From assembly GCF_002234675.1 (NCBI RefSeq), contig NC_019866.2:3082642-3146641 (forward strand): DNA of 64,000 nt, in the 5' to 3' direction. The notes under the pieces are model-generated. The model had not been told where the DNA came from, ran no database searches, and saw nothing but the letters and a program-made list of their open reading frames with translations. This stretch comes from Oryzias latipes (Eukaryota > Chordata > Actinopteri > Beloniformes > Adrianichthyidae). Shown here in pieces: positions 60,843-64,000 of this stretch. Numbering within the stretch: position 1 is the first letter of the stretch; every line of letters begins with the position of its first letter. The position numbers were made by a program, and so were the translations under genes.

Positions 60843-62284
60843 CCCCCATCTCCATACAGCCCCAGTCCAGCAAACCCTCAGGATTGAGCCTTTTTATTAT
60901 TGTTATGCTGTTCATTTTAATTTATGGCTCTCTGCAGCCACTGACTGCAAGAACCATACTGTTACTGTAGTTTTAAACATTTCTTTAAGCGAATATGCGC
61001 AAAAAGCCACCAAAATTTGCACACACCTAGTACTTGGCAAAGGTAAATTTTTGGCCATAAACAACGACCCCCCCCCCACCCCCACCCCCCAAGACAATAA
61101 CATCATGGCGAGTGAAACTGTAAAAACAAACAAATGGGCCAAAAATCGTTTATGGAGCCAAAAAAAATAATGAATTTCCAAATCCTCAAAGAAACCAAAA
61201 CACACAAGTTGGGGATATCCAAAGGACGTTTTGAAATTATTATGGGATGGCCACACGAATTATACCTTGGTGGCCATTTTGTGGCAAAGTTTGGGATTTG
61301 GTGATTTTCACTTTTCCTGCACTAAGTAAGAAGGAAACCTTAGTTTGAAAGACAAAAATGTTAAAATTATCGGTGAGGAAAACAAAAAAAAGTGACATTC
61401 ATTTACAGCTCAGCCTAGACGGCAAAAGGAGGGTGCAAAAAGGCAATCTCAGCATACAATTCTTACACAATTATTGTTATCAGTCATCAACACACTGTTT
61501 TATTGAGAACAAACCAAACAGAATCAGCTTAATGATTGATGTTTCCAGATTCCTTGCAAGATAATCAATTAAATATTTGTGCAAACAAACAAGTAAACAA
61601 GAATTATTGTCAAATCCATTCACATTTTAGTTTTCTAGAGTTCAGCCCACTCTTGTTTTTCCACATTCAAATAACCCAAAGTAAACATGATTAGAACATT
61701 CTAGCACACTGTATGGTCACATGACTTTACTAAATGACTTTACTAAATTGAAAGTGTTTCCACACATTGGACTGGAATGATGGTTGATCATTATTTGCTG
61801 TCATCAAGTGTGTGTTGTCTGCTGTGATGCACTTGACCTTTCTTTATGTTATAGTTAAATAAACCTACTATAGCTCAAACTAAATGGCATTTTCATTTAT
61901 CAAAAGTTCCTTTTCTGGTCCTTTTTTTAAAAACTTATTTGATAGATTGGTGATCTTGTATTTGTTCCTCCTCTTAGTCAGGCAGAACCTCTTCTGGTCT
62001 TTCCAGTTTTTCCACATCAGGTCAGGGTCGTATCAGGATGACCCCAATGCAGGACCAGATGACAAGCCACAGTGAGAACTAAAAGTATTTCATAAGAAAA
62101 AGCACCACTCTAGGTGGGAAAAACGCACAACATGACAGAACTCAACACTAGAATACAAATTAATCAAGATGTGCTGGAGCTAGAACCTAAAAAATAAAGT
62201 ATACTCCGACACAGAGAGCAGAAACAGAACCACTTCAATACAGCTCAAACAAATTGACCTACAGTGCAGGCCACTATGCCTATA
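60843..62284. repeat. Duplicated spacer between copies D and E, right part
   Basis: Matches 25,880-26,440 and then, after a deletion of the retrotransposon fragment, 27,050-27,640, ending in sequence shared with the 3' flank of copy B (AATTAATCAAGATGTGCTGG). A direct duplication ATGACTTTACTAA occurs at about 61,720-61,745. Confidence 0.75.
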
Positions 62285-64000
62285 CTACATGGACAGCCAC
62301 AGCCAACCTGCACAGAAAAACACAAGAATGAGGAAGAAAAAACAGAACTGACACTGTGTCACATAAGTGTTGAAGTAAAACGGCGTCTCTAGAAGAGCTT
62401 CCTTCTTCCCTGATGTCTGCTGGCCGTCACACAGCGAGTCGTGGATTTTCTTCCAGGAGTCCATCTCTGAGCTCCACAGAGCAGCTCTGGCTCTGATAAA
62501 TTGTGACACCTCCGTCTCGCTGCCTTTGGCCAGGCTGATGCTGTCTATACAGATGAAGAAGACGTCCAGGCCGAGGAAGAGGGCGTTGGCCGCGATTAAG
62601 CCGGCTCTGGCCGACTTGGACAAAGCCAGAGAGCTTTTCACAGCTGCCTGACCGATGTCAGGGACGTCTGAAGCCACTCTGGAAACGCTACGGAGAGCTG
62701 CTGCTTCCTGAGCCACCGCTTTACTTGCACTTGAAACCAACTCCTCACTTTTTAACAGCTTAGCTGTAGAAGCTAAATCAACAATTTTGTCAATGCTTTT
62801 ACAGACACCTCCAGCTTTGAAAGCCAGTTTTCCGACTCCCACAGCTAAATCTATGTCACTAGCTTCCAGTTTGGTGATTTCTCTGTTGCTCACCTCCTTC
62901 AGACAGTCCTGTAGTTTGGTCACATCCTCCATGAAGCTCTGGAAGACTTCACTGGCTTTCTTCTGGTGCGTTCGGTTGACCCCCAACTCAGTGGCCGTGG
63001 TGACGATGCTGTTGACACCACTGGTGACGCCCATCCCTACGCCTGCCATGGTGAGTGCTAAGGACACTCCTGCTGTCACAGGTATCAACGCCAAACCAAC
63101 AATGGACAGCACACCTCCAACTGCCCCCACCGAGCTGCCAACAACACTGGAGATCTTTGCACCTTTGTTCATCCTGTCCAGCTGAACAGCATTTTCCTCC
63201 AACTCCTTAAGAAACTGCAGCATCCTGGGCTGACGCTCACTAAACTCCTTCATGAAGCTGGAACCAGATTCTTCCTGGAACAAGAACACCATCCGGAAGT
63301 CCAGGTCCATCCTGACGGGACAAAACAGGAAACTGTTGGACTCTTGTTTTCTGAAAAGTTACTCAAAAAAGTCTAAAGCAGAAAAATAATATAATTTGTT
63401 ATTACAGTAAGTACAAACCAAAACCCTACCGTATGTCTTTAAGCTGGTTGATGTGGTCCAGCATCCTCTGCATGTTAAATTCAGACAAATCCACATCCAG
63501 CTTCACCACAACTTCTGTCTCCGTCAGGCAGCCATCATTCAGACAGCTGTGGAAAACACTGTCAGTCACATTTACTGGACATTTTCTGCACACAGCTGTG
63601 CCTATTTGCTGTAGTTTCACCTTTTCTCCATCTTCTCACACATCTTCTTTGTGGTCTGGATGTATCTGTCCAGCTGATATGCCAGCACCTCAGCGTTTTG
63701 CATTTTGGGAAGGAAGAAAACGCTCGCATCTCTTTTAAACTCCAGCAGGAGAGGGCAGATGAGTTTTGCAGTGTTGATGACAACCTGAACGTAATCAAAG
63801 CCGATGTTTTCAGGAAGCTGGATCAGCTGGTTCTCCATGAACACGTGCACAGAGCTGACCGCCAGCTTCTCTATGGCGTCCAGGAAGCACTGGAGTGTCT
63901 CCAAACCTCCAAGAGTGTCCATCAGCACCTCCTCCAGCTCCTTCTGCAGCTCTGCAGACTGTTTTACCTTGACTTTGTCAGCCCTGTCTTTGATGTCTCT
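62285..64000 (-). CDS. Apolipoprotein L-like protein, copy E, with C-terminal membrane tail (partial)
   Basis: Exons on the minus strand visible in the window are 63311-62285 (exon 4), 63546-63430 (exon 3) and exon 2 from 63621 to beyond 64000. Exon 1 lies outside. Exon 2 is the short form, as in B and C (GCAGACTGTTTTACCTTGAC region). Exon 4 carries the full ApoL domain with the IPVTAGVS hairpin and ends in the same hydrophobic tail as copy B (FFFLILVFFCAGWLWL, then LSM). Its 3' flank is also most like that of copy B, so B and E share a more recent exon-4 ancestor. No disruption is seen in the visible part. Confidence 0.85.

Overview
This is a repeat-rich vertebrate window, most likely from a teleost fish. 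The signs are spliced GT-AG genes with 4 coding exons, an L2-type LINE, fish-style Harbinger, hAT and piggyBac-like DNA transposons, a solo LTR, long (TTA), (TA) and (GATA) microsatellites, and apolipoprotein-L-like (ApoL) genes in a tandem array. No bacterial features are present, and the species cannot be named from the sequence alone.

Layout. (1) Bases 1-11,900 are a satellite array of about 190-197 bp monomers organised into a higher-order repeat. The array is nearly identical in the middle and decayed at both edges. (2) Bases 11,900-19,080 are mostly unique AT-rich DNA. They hold a possible minus-strand gene start with two 15-nt microexons, a G-rich minisatellite and a long hairpin. (3) From 19,090 to the right edge lie five minus-strand ApoL-like copies: A 19,090-24,513; B 28,679-32,318; C 35,040-42,543 (broken); D 53,238-56,236; E 62,285 to the window edge (partial). 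Each has a 14-nt first coding exon, a 507- or 576-nt exon 2, a 117-nt exon 3 and a large exon 4 carrying the ApoL family domain. All exon phases agree, so A, B and D are predicted to encode intact proteins of about 553, 554 and 591 residues.

The intergenic DNA between copies is itself duplicated (25.5-27.6 kb, 32.7-35.0 kb, 51.8-53.2 kb, and 57.1-57.5 plus 60.8-62.0 kb). The array therefore grew by duplication of gene-plus-spacer units. The copies act as empty-site controls for one another. Comparing them fixes the exact ends and target-site duplications of a hAT-like element in copy C (8 bp), a TTAA-flanked piggyBac-like element in copy C, and a hAT in the D-E spacer that itself contains a nested hAT. 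At 46-50.5 kb an L2 LINE contains a Harbinger that contains a solo LTR.

How the genes may work together: ApoL proteins are membrane-active, and several mammalian members are interferon-inducible. Interferon-response-like motifs sit about 75-100 bp upstream of the start codon in copies B, C and D and are degraded in A. The copies differ most at the C-terminus: a membrane-spanning tail in B and E, none in A, and a 21-bp-repeat-encoded basic tail in D. Exon 2 also has a 23-codon long/short difference. The pattern suggests a fast-evolving, possibly immune-related family shuffled by unequal exchange or gene conversion; this is inference.
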